This document shows, piece after piece, positions 45,340 through 54,087 of a stretch of 64,000 nt of DNA. Below the pieces are notes generated by a model. It did no database searches and was not told where the DNA came from. It worked only from the letters and a program-made list of their open reading frames with translations. The stretch's first letter is position 1. Every line of letters starts with the position of its first letter. Origin of the DNA: Paroceanicella profunda (GTDB lineage: Bacteria > Pseudomonadota > Alphaproteobacteria > Rhodobacterales > Rhodobacteraceae); contig NZ_CP040818.1 of the NCBI RefSeq assembly GCF_005887635.2, forward strand, positions 990,001 through 1,054,000, read 5' to 3'. A program made the translations under genes and the position numbers.

Positions 45340-46395
45340 TCAACCGGCCGAGGCGCCGAGCCCGAGGCGCCGGAGCTCTGCGCCGCGCGCGGCGATGTCC
45401 TGCCACCAGCCGGTGTTCTCGAGATACCAGGCCACCGTGCGGCGCAGGCCCTCCTCGAGGGTCACCGAGGGCTGCCAGCCCAGCTCGGTGCGGATCTTCG
45501 AGGCGTCGATCGCGTAGCGATAGTCGTGCCCGGGCCGGTCCGTCACGAAGCGGATCAGTGTCTCGCGCGGTTCGTTGCCGGGGCGCATCTCGTCGATCAG
45601 GGCGCAGATCTGCCGCACGAGGTCGATGTTGCGGGCTTCCGCGTTGCCGCCGATGTTGTAGGTCTCGCCGACCGTGCCGCGCGCGACCACCGTGAGCAGG
45701 GCTTTCGCATGATCCTCCACGAAGAGCCAGTCGCGCACGTTCTCCCCCGCACCGTAGACCGGGATGTCCCGCCCCGCCAGTGCATTCAGGATGACCACGG
45801 GAATGAGCTTCTCGGGAAAGTGGAAGGGCCCGTAATTGTTCGAGCAGTTTGTGAGCAGCACCGGCAGGCCGTAGGTCTCGCCCCAGGCGCGCACCAGGTG
45901 GTCGGACCCGGCCTTGGAGGCGGAATAGGGCGAATTCGGCTGGTAGGGCGAGGTTTCGGTGAACAGCCCGCGTTCGCCCAGCGCGCCGAACACCTCGTCG
46001 GTGGAGATGTGGTGGAAGCGGAAGGCGGCCTTGGCCATGCCGCGCAGCCCGGTCCAGTAGGCGCGGGCGGCCTCCAGCATGTTGTAGGTGCCCACGACGT
46101 TGGTCTCGATGAAATCCCCCGGCCCGTCGATGGAGCGGTCCACGTGGCTCTCGGCGGCGAGGTGCATCACGGCCTCGGGCTGGTGCTCGGCGAAGATCCG
46201 GTCCAGCGCGGCGCGGTCGCGGATGTCCGCGTGTTCGAACGTGTAGCGCGGGTTGTCCTCGCAGGAGGCCACGTTGGAGCGGCTGCCGGCGTAGGTGAGC
46301 GCGTCGAGGTTCACCACCCGGTGCTTCTCGGCAATCGCCAGCCGCACGACCGCCGAGCCGATGAAGCCGCAGCCGCCGGTAATCAGAAGTTTCAT
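45340..46395 (-). CDS. rfbB: dTDP-glucose 4,6-dehydratase
   Basis: A 351-residue extended SDR converting dTDP-glucose to dTDP-4-keto-6-deoxyglucose. The visible motifs are [30 protein letters not shown], the catalytic ISTDEVFG Asp/Glu, [11 protein letters not shown] (Tyr and Lys) and [14 protein letters not shown]. The start is the ATG at 46395. It is preceded by a 126-bp spacer after the glycosyltransferase and followed closely by rfbA. Confidence 0.95.
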   Translation of the reverse strand: MKLLITGGCGFIGSAVVRLAIAEKHRVVNLDALTYAGSRSNVASCEDNPRYTFEHADIRDRAALDRIFAEHQPEAVMHLAAESHVDRSIDGPGDFIETNVVGTYNMLEAARAYWTGLRGMAKAAFRFHHISTDEVFGALGERGLFTETSPYQPNSPYSASKAGSDHLVRAWGETYGLPVLLTNCSNNYGPFHFPEKLIPVVILNALAGRDIPVYGAGENVRDWLFVEDHAKALLTVVARGTVGETYNIGGNAEARNIDLVRQICALIDEMRPGNEPRETLIRFVTDRPGHDYRYAIDASKIRTELGWQPSVTLEEGLRRTVAWYLENTGWWQDIAARGAELRRLGLGASAG

Positions 46396-46521
46396 GGTCC
46401 AGCCTGTCCCGTCATTCGTGGGGCCTCGCAGCCCTTGTGGGCGTTTATCGCAGAGCCGCGCCGGCGGATCGACCCTGATTTGCACAGGGTCATGCAGAAA
46501 GTGGCGCTCCGGCCGGCGCCG

Positions 46522-47589
46522 TCATCCCCATTCGGGCGGGCGGGGGGCAAAAAGCAGCCGCTCCCACAGCGCGCGCTGCCGGTCCGGCCGGTTGATGGCC
46601 TCGGCATGGGCGCGCGCGGCGGCGGCCAGCGCGCGCAGGGCCGCGCGGTCTGCGGCGAGGCGGATCAGCGCCTGCGCCCAGTCCTCCGGCCGGTTCGGCA
46701 GGGCAAGGCCGGCGCCCGCCGCCGCCGCCTCGCGCCCCTCCGGCCAGGTGTCGGAATAGAGCGGGGCGGCGCCCACCACCGCGTGCTCGATGATCTTGTT
46801 GCGCGAGCGCCCGGCGTTGAACGGCGTGTCCAGGAGCGGGTAGAGCGCCAGGTGGAAGCGCCGCCCGGTGAGCCCGGCGCGGTAGTCGCGCCAGCGCAGG
46901 CCGGGGATGCGGCGAAGCTGCGGGTGGCCCTCCCAGTCCGGCGGCAGGGCATGGCCGGCGGAGAGGGTGAACCGCGCCTGCGGCACCGCCTTCAGCACCG
47001 CGCCCAGCGCCGGCAGCAGGAAGGCGAGGTCCGCCCCGTGCAGCTGCGCGCCGAGGAAGACGATCTCCAGCCCCTCGCCCTCGTCGAAATGCGCCGCGTC
47101 GGCCAGCGGCTCGGACCAGTATGGGTCGATGCAGTGCAGCGCGGCCTGCGGGGCGGCGGCGCGGGCGGCGGGCAGCAGCGCCTCGGTGCTCACCACCACA
47201 TGCTCCGCCCGCGGGATGTAGAAGGCGGCGGCGCGCCCCTCCACCAGCTTCATCTTGCCCCGCCAGAAGCGCGAGAGCGACAGGTCCGCCCCCGCCGCGC
47301 GCCAGGCATCGTCGATGAAATACACCAGCCGCCGCCGCGCCAGGGTGAGCGGCGCGCGCGCGTCATGGCGCATCACCAGCAGGGCGTCGTCGGTCTCGAA
47401 CACCGTGGGCGCGGGGCGGCGGATGCGGCCCGTCGCCAGCATGTCGGAGCAGGAGTTCACCAGGTAGAGGTCGGCGGTGGGCGAGCTGTCGGAGGTGAGC
47501 GCACGCGCCAGCCAGCCGTCGGGGCCGGCGCGGCGCAGCGCGCTCAGGACGGGGCCCGGCGCGCGGGGCGATCTTGCTCTGGGGTCCAT
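46522..47589 (-). CDS. Glycosyltransferase, GT4-like
   Basis: A 355-residue protein. It looks like a GT1/GT4-fold transferase by its central IVFLGAQLHGADLAFLLPAL and by the donor-site region LYPLLDTPFNAGRSRNKIIEH, with the charged end of the second Rossmann fold. The N-terminal half has no motif that I recognise. It heads the leftward cluster with rfbB and rfbA, and its 378-bp upstream region is shared with the siderophore importer. Its role in polysaccharide assembly is inferred from context. Confidence 0.65.
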   Translation of the reverse strand: MDPRARSPRAPGPVLSALRRAGPDGWLARALTSDSSPTADLYLVNSCSDMLATGRIRRPAPTVFETDDALLVMRHDARAPLTLARRRLVYFIDDAWRAAGADLSLSRFWRGKMKLVEGRAAAFYIPRAEHVVVSTEALLPAARAAAPQAALHCIDPYWSEPLADAAHFDEGEGLEIVFLGAQLHGADLAFLLPALGAVLKAVPQARFTLSAGHALPPDWEGHPQLRRIPGLRWRDYRAGLTGRRFHLALYPLLDTPFNAGRSRNKIIEHAVVGAAPLYSDTWPEGREAAAAGAGLALPNRPEDWAQALIRLAADRAALRALAAAARAHAEAINRPDRQRALWERLLFAPRPPEWG

Positions 47590-47967
47590 GCTGCTCCGGA
47601 TCCGGCGGGGGGCCCGGAATGCCCCGCCCGCTTGCCTGCCCCTCCCTTTCGCACGAAACGGCGCCGGCCGGAAGGGCCGGACACCCTCCCGGCCCGGCGG
47701 ACAGGGTGTCGCACCCGGTCTCGCCCCTCCCGGGGCTCAACCCTGCGGGCCCGGAATGGCCGCCCTGTTTCACCGCCATATGAGTTGACTATTTTTCTCG
47801 GCTTTGGCACTGCCGGGGGAACGGCGGGGTGCCGGACACCCGGCACCGCCCCGCTTCCCGCCCGCGCCGCGCCGCAAGGCCCCGGCGCTTCTCCCGCCTG
47901 CGGGCCGGATGCCGGCCCGCCTCACCCCCGCCCCGGGCCCGGCAGGCCGGGGCAAGGAGCCCGCCCG
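47590..47967. other. Divergent regulatory region, glycosyltransferase / siderophore importer
   Basis: A 378-bp spacer, GC-rich except for an AT patch at 47777-47800 (contains TTGACTATTTTTC). This is the likeliest promoter site for one of the divergent units. Several GC dyads follow at 47815-47870. I cannot identify a Fur, Irr or RirA site with confidence. Confidence 0.4.
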
Positions 47968-48900
47968 ATGATGTCCAGCCCCCACCGTTCGCCGCGCCGC
48001 GCCCTGGCCCTGGCTGCCCTGCTCTCCGCCGCCGCCCTGCCCGCCGCGGCGCAGGAGCAGATCACCGTGGAGCATGCGCGCGGCACCACCGAGCTGGCCC
48101 CGAACCCCCACCCGGTGATGGTTTTCCCCTTCTTCGTGCTCGACACGATGCAGGCGCTCGGCATCCCGGTGGAGGGCGTGGCCTCGAACACCATGCCCGG
48201 CTGGCTGGCGGAGAGCTACGCCGACACGTCCCGCATCGGCACCCTGTTCGAGCCGGACATGGAGGCCATCGCCGCCGCCGCCCCGGAGCTGATCATCACC
48301 GGCGGGCGCTCCACGGCTAAGTTCGACGCGCTCTCGCCCATCGCCCCGGTGATCGACCTCTCGGTCGACCCGCAGGATTTCCTCGGCAGCGCCGAGCGCG
48401 ACGCCCTGCTGCTGGGCCGCATCTTCGGCCGCGAGGCCGAGGCGGAGGCCCTGGTGGCGCGGACGAACGCCGCCGTGGCGGCGCTGAAGGAGAAGGCCGC
48501 CGGCGCCGGCACCGGGCTGCTGGTGCTCACCACCGGCGGGCGGATGAGCGCCTTCGGCCCCGGCTCGCGCTTCGGCATCCTGCATGACGCCTTCGGCATC
48601 ACCCCTGCCGTGCCGGACCTGGAGGTGGCCACCCACGGCCAGGCGATCTCCAACGAGTTCATCCTGGAGGCCGACCCGGACTGGCTGTTCGTCATCGACC
48701 GCGACGCGGCCATCGGCCAGCCCGGCGGCGGCGCGGCGCAGCTGCTCGACAATGCCCTGGTGCGCCAGACGAAGGCCTGGCAGGAGGGGCATGTCGTCTA
48801 CCTCGACCCGGCGCGCTGGTATCTCGCGGGGGGCGGCCTGCCGTCCATCCTCGCCTCCGCCGAGGCGCTGGACGCGGCCCTCGGCGCGGCGAAACCCTAG
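47968..48900 (+). CDS. Siderophore ABC transporter substrate-binding protein (FatB/YclQ type)
   Basis: A 310-residue periplasmic binding protein of the helical-backbone class III type. A signal peptide (residues 1-28, ALAALLSAAALPAAA) is followed by two lobes. Segments such as VMVFPFFVLDTMQALGIPVEGV and the WLFVIDRDAAIG region match the catecholate/petrobactin-type binders (FatB, CeuE, YclQ). An AAGGAG ribosome site precedes ATG 47968. It heads a four-gene importer with two permeases and an ATPase, and no outer-membrane receptor is in the window. The ligand class is inferred. Confidence 0.85.
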   Translation: MMSSPHRSPRRALALAALLSAAALPAAAQEQITVEHARGTTELAPNPHPVMVFPFFVLDTMQALGIPVEGVASNTMPGWLAESYADTSRIGTLFEPDMEAIAAAAPELIITGGRSTAKFDALSPIAPVIDLSVDPQDFLGSAERDALLLGRIFGREAEAEALVARTNAAVAALKEKAAGAGTGLLVLTTGGRMSAFGPGSRFGILHDAFGITPAVPDLEVATHGQAISNEFILEADPDWLFVIDRDAAIGQPGGGAAQLLDNALVRQTKAWQEGHVVYLDPARWYLAGGGLPSILASAEALDAALGAAKP

Positions 48901-48953
48901 GCGCACGGCCCGGTGAGCCTGCCCCCGCTGCCCCCTTTCCCGGTGACCCCGCG

Positions 48954-49916
48954 ATGAAGGCCCTTCTCGCGGGCGTGGCGCTGGTGCTGGTCCTTGCCGT
49001 GGTGAGCCTGTTCACCGGGGTGAGCGACGTGACCCCGGCCAGCCTGCTGAACCCGGACAGCCGGGCCCGCGCCCTCGGCGTGCTGCTGGAAAGCCGGGTG
49101 CCGCGCACGCTGGCGCTGGTGCTGGCCGGCATGTCCATGGCCGTGGCGGGGATGATCATGCAGATGCTGGCGCGCAACCGCTTCGTGGAGCCCTCCACCG
49201 CGGGGGTGGTGGAATCCGCCAGCCTCGGCATGCTCACGGTGATGCTGCTCGCCCCCGGGCTGCCGGTGTTCGCCCGCATGCTGGTGGCCACCGGCTTCGC
49301 GCTGGCCGGCACCGCGCTGTTCCTCTGGGTGCTGCGCCGGGTGCCGCTGCGCTCGCCCCTGCTCGCGCCCCTGGTGGGCATCATGCTGGGCGGGGTGATC
49401 AGCGCCTTCACCGTGTTCCTCGCCTACCGCTACGACCTCACCCAGTCGCTCGGGGCCTGGACGATGGGGGATTTCTCCGCCGTGCTCTCGGGGCGCTACG
49501 AGCTCTTGTGGATCTCCGGCGCGCTCACCCTGCTCGCCTTCCGCGCGGCGGACCGGTTCACCGTGATCGGGCTGGGCGAGGGGCTGAGCACCACGCTGGG
49601 GCTGAGTTACACCCGGGTCTTCGCGCAAGGCATGGTGATCGTGGCCACGGTGACGGCCACGGTGGTGGTCACCGTGGGCTCCATCCCCTTCCTGGGGCTG
49701 GTGGCGCCGAACATCGTGAGCCTCGCCATCGGCGACAACCTGCGCCGCACCGTGCCATACGTCGCGCTGCTGGGCGCGGCGCTGGTGCTGGGTTGCGACA
49801 TCCTCGGCCGCGTGGTGGTGGCGCCCTACGAGATCCCCATCGGGCCGATGATGGGGGTGTTCGGCGCCGCCGTCTTCCTCGCCCTCCTGCTGCGGAGGCC
49901 CGCTGCCCGTGCCTGA
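48954..49916 (+). CDS. Siderophore ABC transporter permease 1 (FecCD family, FatD/YclN type)
   Basis: A 320-residue inner-membrane protein with about eight to nine hydrophobic segments and the FecCD-family core: SRVPRTLALVLAGMSMAVAG, LARNRFVEPSTAGV and, near the C-terminus, PFLGLVAPNIV with the following DNLRRTVPY. It forms a heterodimeric channel with the next gene. Its end overlaps the next start by 8 bp. Confidence 0.88.
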   Translation: MKALLAGVALVLVLAVVSLFTGVSDVTPASLLNPDSRARALGVLLESRVPRTLALVLAGMSMAVAGMIMQMLARNRFVEPSTAGVVESASLGMLTVMLLAPGLPVFARMLVATGFALAGTALFLWVLRRVPLRSPLLAPLVGIMLGGVISAFTVFLAYRYDLTQSLGAWTMGDFSAVLSGRYELLWISGALTLLAFRAADRFTVIGLGEGLSTTLGLSYTRVFAQGMVIVATVTATVVVTVGSIPFLGLVAPNIVSLAIGDNLRRTVPYVALLGAALVLGCDILGRVVVAPYEIPIGPMMGVFGAAVFLALLLRRPAARA

Positions 49917-51033
49917 AGAGCGCCCCGCCCAGTCCCTGCCCGTCCAGTCCCTGCCCGGGCCCGTATCCGCGCCTGCATCCGTGCCCGCCTCCGGCACCCT
50001 GCCCGCAGCCGGCCCCGGTACCGCAATCGCGCCCGCAGCGACCTCCGGCACTGCATCCGCCCCCGTCTCCCCGCCCGCCCCGCGTGCCACCCCGCGCCGG
50101 GTGCTGGCGCTGCTCGGCCTCGCCGCGCTGGCCTGTGCGGCCGCCTTCATGCTGTGGGACGCGAAGGGCCCCTGGAGCTTCCTGCTGCCGTTCCGCGGCA
50201 CCAAGCTCGCCGCGCTGCTGCTGGTCGGCTATGCCGTGGCCGTCTCCACCGTGGTGTTCCAGAGCGTGACGGGAAACCGCATCCTCACCCCGGCCATCAT
50301 GGGGTTCGACGCGCTGTTCATCCTGATCCAGAGCGTGCTGGCCTTCGGCCTCGGCGGGCTCGCGGTGTCGGGGTTGGACCCGCGGGTGATGTTCCTCGCC
50401 CAGGTGGCGGTGATGACCGGCTTTGCGCTCGCGCTCTACGCCTGGCTGTTCCTGAAGGGCGGGCGCAGCCTGCACCTGGTGCTGCTGGTGGGCATCGTGC
50501 TGGGCATCCTGTTCCGCTCCGTGGCCGGGCTGCTGCAGCGGCTGATGGACCCCGGCGCCTTCCTCACCCTGCAGGACCGGCTCTTCGCCAGTTTCAACAC
50601 GGTGAACCCCACGCTGCTCGGCCTCTCCGCGCTCATCGTGGCGGGGGTGAGCCTCGCCGGCCTCGGCCGGCTGCACCGGCTGGACGTGCTGCACCTCGGC
50701 CGCGAGGGGGCGATCAACCTCGGGCTGGACCACCGGCGCACCGTGCTGGGCTGCCTCGCCGTGGTCTCGGTGCTGGTGTCGGTCTCCACCGCGCTGGTGG
50801 GGCCGGTCACCTTTCTGGGCCTGCTGGTGGCCAATCTCGCCTGGATGCTCGTCCGCTCGCACCGCCATGCGCTGGTGATCCCGGCCGCGGTGCTGATCGC
50901 GGCCATCTGCCTGGTGGGCGGACAGGCGGTGCTGGAGCACGGCTTCGGCATGGCCACCGCGCTCGGCATCCTGATGGAGTTCTTCGGCGGCCTGTTCTTC
51001 CTCTTCCTCCTGCTGCGCGGAGCGCTGCGATGA
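49909..51033 (+). CDS. Siderophore ABC transporter permease 2 (FecCD family, FatC/YclO type) with a Pro/Ala-rich N-terminal extension
   Basis: A 374-residue permease starting at GTG 49909. Residues from about 63 onward have the FecCD core: LLLVGYAVAVSTVVFQSVTGNRILTPAIMG (split at 20) and GPVTFLGLLVANLA. The first 62 residues are a Pro/Ala/Ser/Gly-rich low-complexity tail absent from family members that I know. It overlaps the upstream gene by 8 bp and the ATPase by 4 (ATGA). A start codon inside the tail is possible, but none with a clear ribosome site is seen. Confidence 0.85.
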   Translation: MPEERPAQSLPVQSLPGPVSAPASVPASGTLPAAGPGTAIAPAATSGTASAPVSPPAPRATPRRVLALLGLAALACAAAFMLWDAKGPWSFLLPFRGTKLAALLLVGYAVAVSTVVFQSVTGNRILTPAIMGFDALFILIQSVLAFGLGGLAVSGLDPRVMFLAQVAVMTGFALALYAWLFLKGGRSLHLVLLVGIVLGILFRSVAGLLQRLMDPGAFLTLQDRLFASFNTVNPTLLGLSALIVAGVSLAGLGRLHRLDVLHLGREGAINLGLDHRRTVLGCLAVVSVLVSVSTALVGPVTFLGLLVANLAWMLVRSHRHALVIPAAVLIAAICLVGGQAVLEHGFGMATALGILMEFFGGLFFLFLLLRGALR

Positions 51034-51788
51034 TCGAGACCCGCAACCTCACCCGCCGCTACGGCACCGAAACCGTGGTGGACGGCGTCACCCTCACCCT
51101 GCCGCGCGGCGGCATCACCGCGCTGATCGGGCCGAACGGCGCCGGCAAGTCCACCCTGCTGTCGATGATCGGCCGGCTGATCGGCATCGACGCCGGCTCC
51201 GTGAGCGTGGACGGGCTGGACGTGGCCCGCGCGAAGGGCGACGTGCTGGCCCGCCGCCTCTCCATCCTGCGGCAGGAGAACCATGTGGTGGCCCGGCTCA
51301 GCGTGCGCGACCTGGTGGCCTTCGGCCGCTACCCCCACTCGAAGGGCCGCCCCACCCCGGCGGACCTGGAACAGGTGGAACGCGCCCTGTGCTGGCTGGG
51401 CATCGAGGCGCTGGCGGACCGCTTCCTCGACGAGCTCTCCGGCGGCCAGCGCCAGCGCGCCTTCGTGGCCATGGTGCTGTGCCAGGATACGGATTACGTG
51501 CTGCTGGACGAACCCCTCAACAACCTCGACATGCGCCACGCCGTCACCATGATGCGCCAGCTCCGCGCCGCGGCGCGCGAGCTGGGCAAGACCGTCGTGG
51601 TGGTGCTGCACGACATCAACTTCGCCTCCACCTACGCCGACCTGATCGTGGCGATGAAGGACGGCCGCATCCACGCCACCGGCACGCCGGAAGACATCAT
51701 GCGCCCCGAGCTGCTCCACGCCCTCTACGGCATCGACGCCCGCATCCACGAAATCGACGGCACCCGCATCTGCGTCTACTACGACTGA
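51030..51788 (+). CDS. Siderophore ABC transporter ATP-binding protein
   Basis: A 252-residue ABC ATPase with Walker A IGPNGAGKSTLL, Q-loop LRQEN, signature LSGGQRQRAFVAM, Walker B VLLDEPLNNLD and H-loop VVVLHDINFA. It is translationally coupled to permease 2. With the two permeases and the binding protein it makes a complete ferric-siderophore importer of the FatDCEB/YclNOPQ type. Confidence 0.92.
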   Translation: MIETRNLTRRYGTETVVDGVTLTLPRGGITALIGPNGAGKSTLLSMIGRLIGIDAGSVSVDGLDVARAKGDVLARRLSILRQENHVVARLSVRDLVAFGRYPHSKGRPTPADLEQVERALCWLGIEALADRFLDELSGGQRQRAFVAMVLCQDTDYVLLDEPLNNLDMRHAVTMMRQLRAAARELGKTVVVVLHDINFASTYADLIVAMKDGRIHATGTPEDIMRPELLHALYGIDARIHEIDGTRICVYYD

Positions 51789-52142
51789 GGTGCACGCGGC
51801 ACGGCCGGACGGGGCGCGGCACCCGGTCCGGAGCATCCGGCCCTTCCTGGGGGACAGCACGGTCGAGATGCCAGCGCGTTGACCCCCCGGCGGAAGTCGG
51901 AAGCGCGGCCTCCCGGAAGGCCCGGCGCGCTCCCGCCGAGGCCTGCCCGCACGCCTCCGGCGCAGTCCTTCGGAAGACGCGCCGGGAACGGCGCACCCCG
52001 GCCCGATGCTCCTGGTGCCGCGGGCCGGAGACTGCACCTTCGCGCAGGAAACCGGGCATCGCCGGCTCCGGCACGATGACCGGCCATCGAGGCTGGCCCA
52101 GATCATCGGCCCGCGCCGAAGCCCCGCGGAGGCGCCCGACCG
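51789..52142. other. Convergent spacer without genes
   Basis: 354 bp between the importer ATPase stop and the serine hydrolase stop. GC-rich, with open frames but no protein pattern, ribosome site or named element visible. Confidence 0.4.
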
Positions 52143-53210
52143 TCAGAGCGCGCGGACGATCGCCTCCAGCACCTTCTGCGCGCGGTCCCCCGCGACCCAG
52201 CGCAGCACCACCACCACGTCATGCTCCGGGTCGATCCAGATGTGGTTGGTGCCCGCGCCCTGGGCGGCGAAGGCGCTGTCGGGAAGCGCTGGGTTGGCGG
52301 CGGGCCCCCGGTTCAACCACCACAGGAAGCCGTAGTTCGCCAGCGTCTCCGAGGGCACCACCGACTGCGCCATCCAGCCCTCGGGCAGCAGGCGCTCCCC
52401 GTCATGCACCCCGTCGCGCAGGATGAACTGGCCGAAGCGCGCATGGTCGGCGGCCGAGATGAACATCCCCCCGCCCCAGTGCCCGCCGCCGGGCACCGAC
52501 TGCATCCGCCGGCCGTCGATCTCGGTCCAGGAGGTCTCGTAGCCCTCCCAGCGCCAACCCTGCGAGGCGCCGATCGGGTCCATGATCCGTTCGCGCAGCA
52601 CCTCGGGCAGCGGCCGGCGGAACAGCGACATCAGCGCGAAGGACAGGGCGTTCACCCGCACGTCATTGTACTCGTAGTAGCTGCCGGGGGCCTGCATGGC
52701 GCGCGGCTGGCCCTTGCGCGAATTGTCGGCGCCGACCCCGATCTGCCGGTAATGGTCCACCTGGTCGGACTTGCCGAACAGCTCGCCGCGCCACTCGCTG
52801 TTCATGTTCAGGAAATGCCGCCAGGTGATGCGCCCATTGTGCGGCCCCTCGAACACCGGCCCCGGCACGCGGACACACACCGGCTCGTCGAGATCGGGCA
52901 GCAGCCCGTCGCCCTGCGCCAGGCCCGCCAGCACCGAGAGGTAGCTCTTCGCGATCGAGAAGGTCATGTCGGCCCGCTCGATATCGCCCCAGCGCGCGAT
53001 CTCCTGCCCGCCGCGCAGCACCAGCCCGGCCGGCCCGCCGCGGGGCGCCACCGGGCCGACGATCTCGGTCCACGGGCCGGTCTCGTTCCACTCCACGTTC
53101 CCGACATAGCTGCCGTCATCGTAGTACATCGACCGCGGCCAGGGCGAGTCGCTCGCCTCCGCCAGCGCGACGGCCCGAGCCATGCGTTCGGGATCGAAAC
53201 CAGGGGTCAT
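52143..53210 (-). CDS. Serine hydrolase (class C beta-lactamase/penicillin-binding family)
   Basis: A 355-residue COG1680-type protein. The nucleophile motif S85-I-A-K88 is in MTFSIAKSYLSVLAGL. A YEYNDVRVNAL segment stands where the Tyr motif is expected. GGGHWGGGMFISAADHARFGQF and a late NHIWIDPEHDVVVV follow. No signal peptide is seen, so it is probably cytoplasmic, an esterase or peptidase rather than a true beta-lactamase. The ATG at 53210 begins MTPGFDPERM. It stands alone, between the importer and the AT-rich small gene. Confidence 0.82.
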   Translation of the reverse strand: MTPGFDPERMARAVALAEASDSPWPRSMYYDDGSYVGNVEWNETGPWTEIVGPVAPRGGPAGLVLRGGQEIARWGDIERADMTFSIAKSYLSVLAGLAQGDGLLPDLDEPVCVRVPGPVFEGPHNGRITWRHFLNMNSEWRGELFGKSDQVDHYRQIGVGADNSRKGQPRAMQAPGSYYEYNDVRVNALSFALMSLFRRPLPEVLRERIMDPIGASQGWRWEGYETSWTEIDGRRMQSVPGGGHWGGGMFISAADHARFGQFILRDGVHDGERLLPEGWMAQSVVPSETLANYGFLWWLNRGPAANPALPDSAFAAQGAGTNHIWIDPEHDVVVVLRWVAGDRAQKVLEAIVRAL

Positions 53211-53483
53211 GCCGTCTTCCTCCGTGCCGACAGGTGTCCCCCTGTCTTGACCGCTGCCGCGGTGCGCTGCAAGGCTGAAGGCCGAACCCGCTGGCTTGGC
53301 ATGGAATTCCGGAGTCTCCGTTCTCAATTGCGATGCCGGATGAGCGGGGATCGGGCGCAGGCTCTGCCCTCAACCCGCTCCGGCGCCCGCCGGCCTCTCC
53401 GGGTGATCGCTCGGGCAATGCGCCCGAATGACAGTTTCGAGCCCGAAGTTGCCAAATGCTGCGATTTGCTCGAATGGCAGCTT

Positions 53484-53897
53484 TCAAGCGGCGAGGTAAA
53501 GCTTCTCGATCAACTGACTGCGCTCGTGATGCGAAAAATCAAGAACTAAGATATCTTCAAGCTTGATATTAGAATTATCGGCGCAGTGTTTTGAAAACTC
53601 CACAACCTCTTCGAGCGTTTCGTCATCATGCCAAGTTGTCATGACGAATTTATTCTCTGGGTACTTGCCGAAGTCATAAGCCGCCAGAAACGCCCAATCG
53701 ACGCTATCGTCCCACGCAGCACAATCAATTCCCCATGCCAACGAATAGAGGCACCCAGCTTTCACAAGAGCTTTGCTGACCTCGTCACGATAATCCCCAC
53801 CCACTTCGCGCTCGATGAGTATCAAGCACTTAAATTCAATGAACTCCTCCGGAAAAGAAACCGGGACATCAGTAGGTAAGAAAACGTATCTGAACAT
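53484..53897 (-). CDS. AT-rich hypothetical protein (possible DUF7684-type), likely horizontally acquired
   Basis: A 137-residue protein starting MFRYVFLPTDVPVSFPEEF. It contains EVSKALVKAGCLYSLAWG, WDDSVDWAFLAAYDFGKYP and KFVMTTWHDDETLEEVVEF. I associate this mix of acidic residues and conserved Trp/Asp with an uncharacterised family named DUF7684, from memory and unverified. By hand count 53521-53880 is about 47% G+C against about 70% around it, with AT-ending codons unlike neighbours. The longer frame starts at TTG 54002; the ATG at 53897 is preferred, though no strong ribosome site is visible. It lies between the serine hydrolase and smc. Confidence 0.6.
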   Translation of the reverse strand: MFRYVFLPTDVPVSFPEEFIEFKCLILIEREVGGDYRDEVSKALVKAGCLYSLAWGIDCAAWDDSVDWAFLAAYDFGKYPENKFVMTTWHDDETLEEVVEFSKHCADNSNIKLEDILVLDFSHHERSQLIEKLYLAA

Positions 53898-54087
53898 TTT
53901 CCGAAGGTGACAAGCCGCCGCCAAATTGTCAAGATGAGCGATACGAGGGTATGAAGCCTTAACAACAGCAGACCTTGAGGGGCACTCCAAGAACGTCAGC
54001 AAAGTCCGCGTTGCCGATGCTCAAGCAAAGCCCGGTCCCGGCAGGTGCAGCCGCACTTGAACCGCGTCTGATCCCGCCTCGCCCCCC

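Noticed and set aside
45307..47967. Long frame upstream of the siderophore-binding protein
   Set aside because: Shadow of rfbB and a glycosyltransferase. The binding protein starts at ATG 47968, with AAGGAG and a signal peptide.
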